Of a stretch of DNA of 64,000 nucleotides, positions 63,840-64,000 are shown piece after piece. Under the pieces are notes generated by a model. The model was not told the origin of the DNA. It did no database searches and saw nothing but the letters and a program-made list of their open reading frames with translations. A program made the position numbers and the translations under genes. The DNA is from Caulobacter segnis (lineage in GTDB: Bacteria > Pseudomonadota > Alphaproteobacteria > Caulobacterales > Caulobacteraceae), in contig NZ_QFQZ01000001.1 in assembly GCF_003243465.1 (NCBI RefSeq), positions 1 through 64,000 of the forward strand, in the 5' to 3' direction. The first letter of the stretch is position 1. Every line of letters starts with the position of its first letter.

Positions 63840-64000
63840 GGCCTTTAGACCTTCCTGAGAGAACGACTGCTAAGCCGCGCGTGACGGCGGCGGCGGGCCC
63901 CTGAGCGCTCTGGCGATGGAGGCCACAGGGCGGCCGCCGGTCGCCTGGCGGCTTCTAGCCGTCAGGCCGCGGGCCGCGATCCAGGCTTTCCACCTTCCCC
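63840..64000. other. End of window, no gene recognised
   Basis: The last 161 bp after ribF show no clear coding frame or terminator. In related genomes an isoleucyl-tRNA synthetase gene often follows ribF, but its start is not visible here. Confidence 0.5.

Noticed and set aside
1..64000. CRISPR array, prophage, insertion sequence or tRNA/rRNA gene
   Set aside because: I saw no regularly spaced direct repeats, transposase, integrase or phage structural genes, and no tRNA-like cloverleaf or rRNA sequence. The repeats present are isolated intergenic palindromes.

Overview
The window is high-GC DNA (with C/G-rich third codon positions) from an alphaproteobacterium, most likely Caulobacter or a close Caulobacteraceae relative. 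The pointers are a FljK-type flagellin start, a TipF-type flagellar assembly protein, a PilA-type Flp pilin with CpaA, many TonB-dependent receptors (TBDRs), flavin-dependent halogenases beside TBDRs, and dispersed intergenic palindromes. All assignments come from reading translations and motifs; no database search was run.

Region 1 (1-9700): the 5' end of a flagellin gene, an AT-rich gap, then a TBDR-halogenase cassette on the minus strand. Divergent from it is a plus-strand cluster dgoK-dgoA-sugar/Na+ symporter-gntR, the lower part of the De Ley-Doudoroff (2-keto-3-deoxy-galactonate) route. Region 2 (9700-18000): small regulators and hypotheticals, a thiolase, a GST and an RND efflux pair ending in a strong terminator. 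Region 3 (18050-35550): a second minus-strand cassette, TBDR-halogenase-GH2 beta-galactosidase-GH43, with a divergent GH30 protein resembling endo-beta-1,6-galactanases, then an SGNH esterase, a sorbosone-dehydrogenase-like lipoprotein, a leucyl aminopeptidase/NlpC pair and a large GH-A-like protein with an inserted discoidin-like domain. Regions 1 and 3 together read as a galactan or arabinogalactan utilisation locus: surface uptake by TBDRs, periplasmic cleavage to galactose, inner-membrane uptake, and pyruvate plus glyceraldehyde-3-phosphate as end products. The galactose dehydrogenase, lactonase and galactonate dehydratase are not in the window.

Region 4 (35540-44180): an orphan prepilin peptidase with two Flp pilins, pabB-pabC, an MFS transporter, an acyltransferase, a GST and an N-terminally extended acyl-CoA dehydrogenase that fits methylsuccinyl-CoA dehydrogenase. 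Region 5 (44180-55760): a serine hydrolase, two TetR regulators, a HIG1 protein, a cobalamin adenosyltransferase, etfBA, a LysR regulator overlapping a lysine-2,3-aminomutase-like gene, hbd and an AraC regulator. Several of these serve acyl-CoA metabolism (Etf, Hbd, Mcd, adenosylcobalamin supply). Region 6 (55780-64000): feoAB, tipF, a stand-alone Ada zinc domain coupled to a 2OG-Fe(II) oxygenase, NnrU, a HAD phosphatase, a MaoC hydratase and ribF.

The most interesting signals are: two TBDR-halogenase cassettes with an intrinsic terminator at the same place; a near-identical 15-bp operator-like element upstream of both TBDRs; a perfect FadR-type palindrome upstream of the GH30 gene with a one-mismatch copy before dgoK; a second Flp pilin lacking the otherwise invariant Glu+5; and a modular hairpin repeat family showing a compensatory base change.
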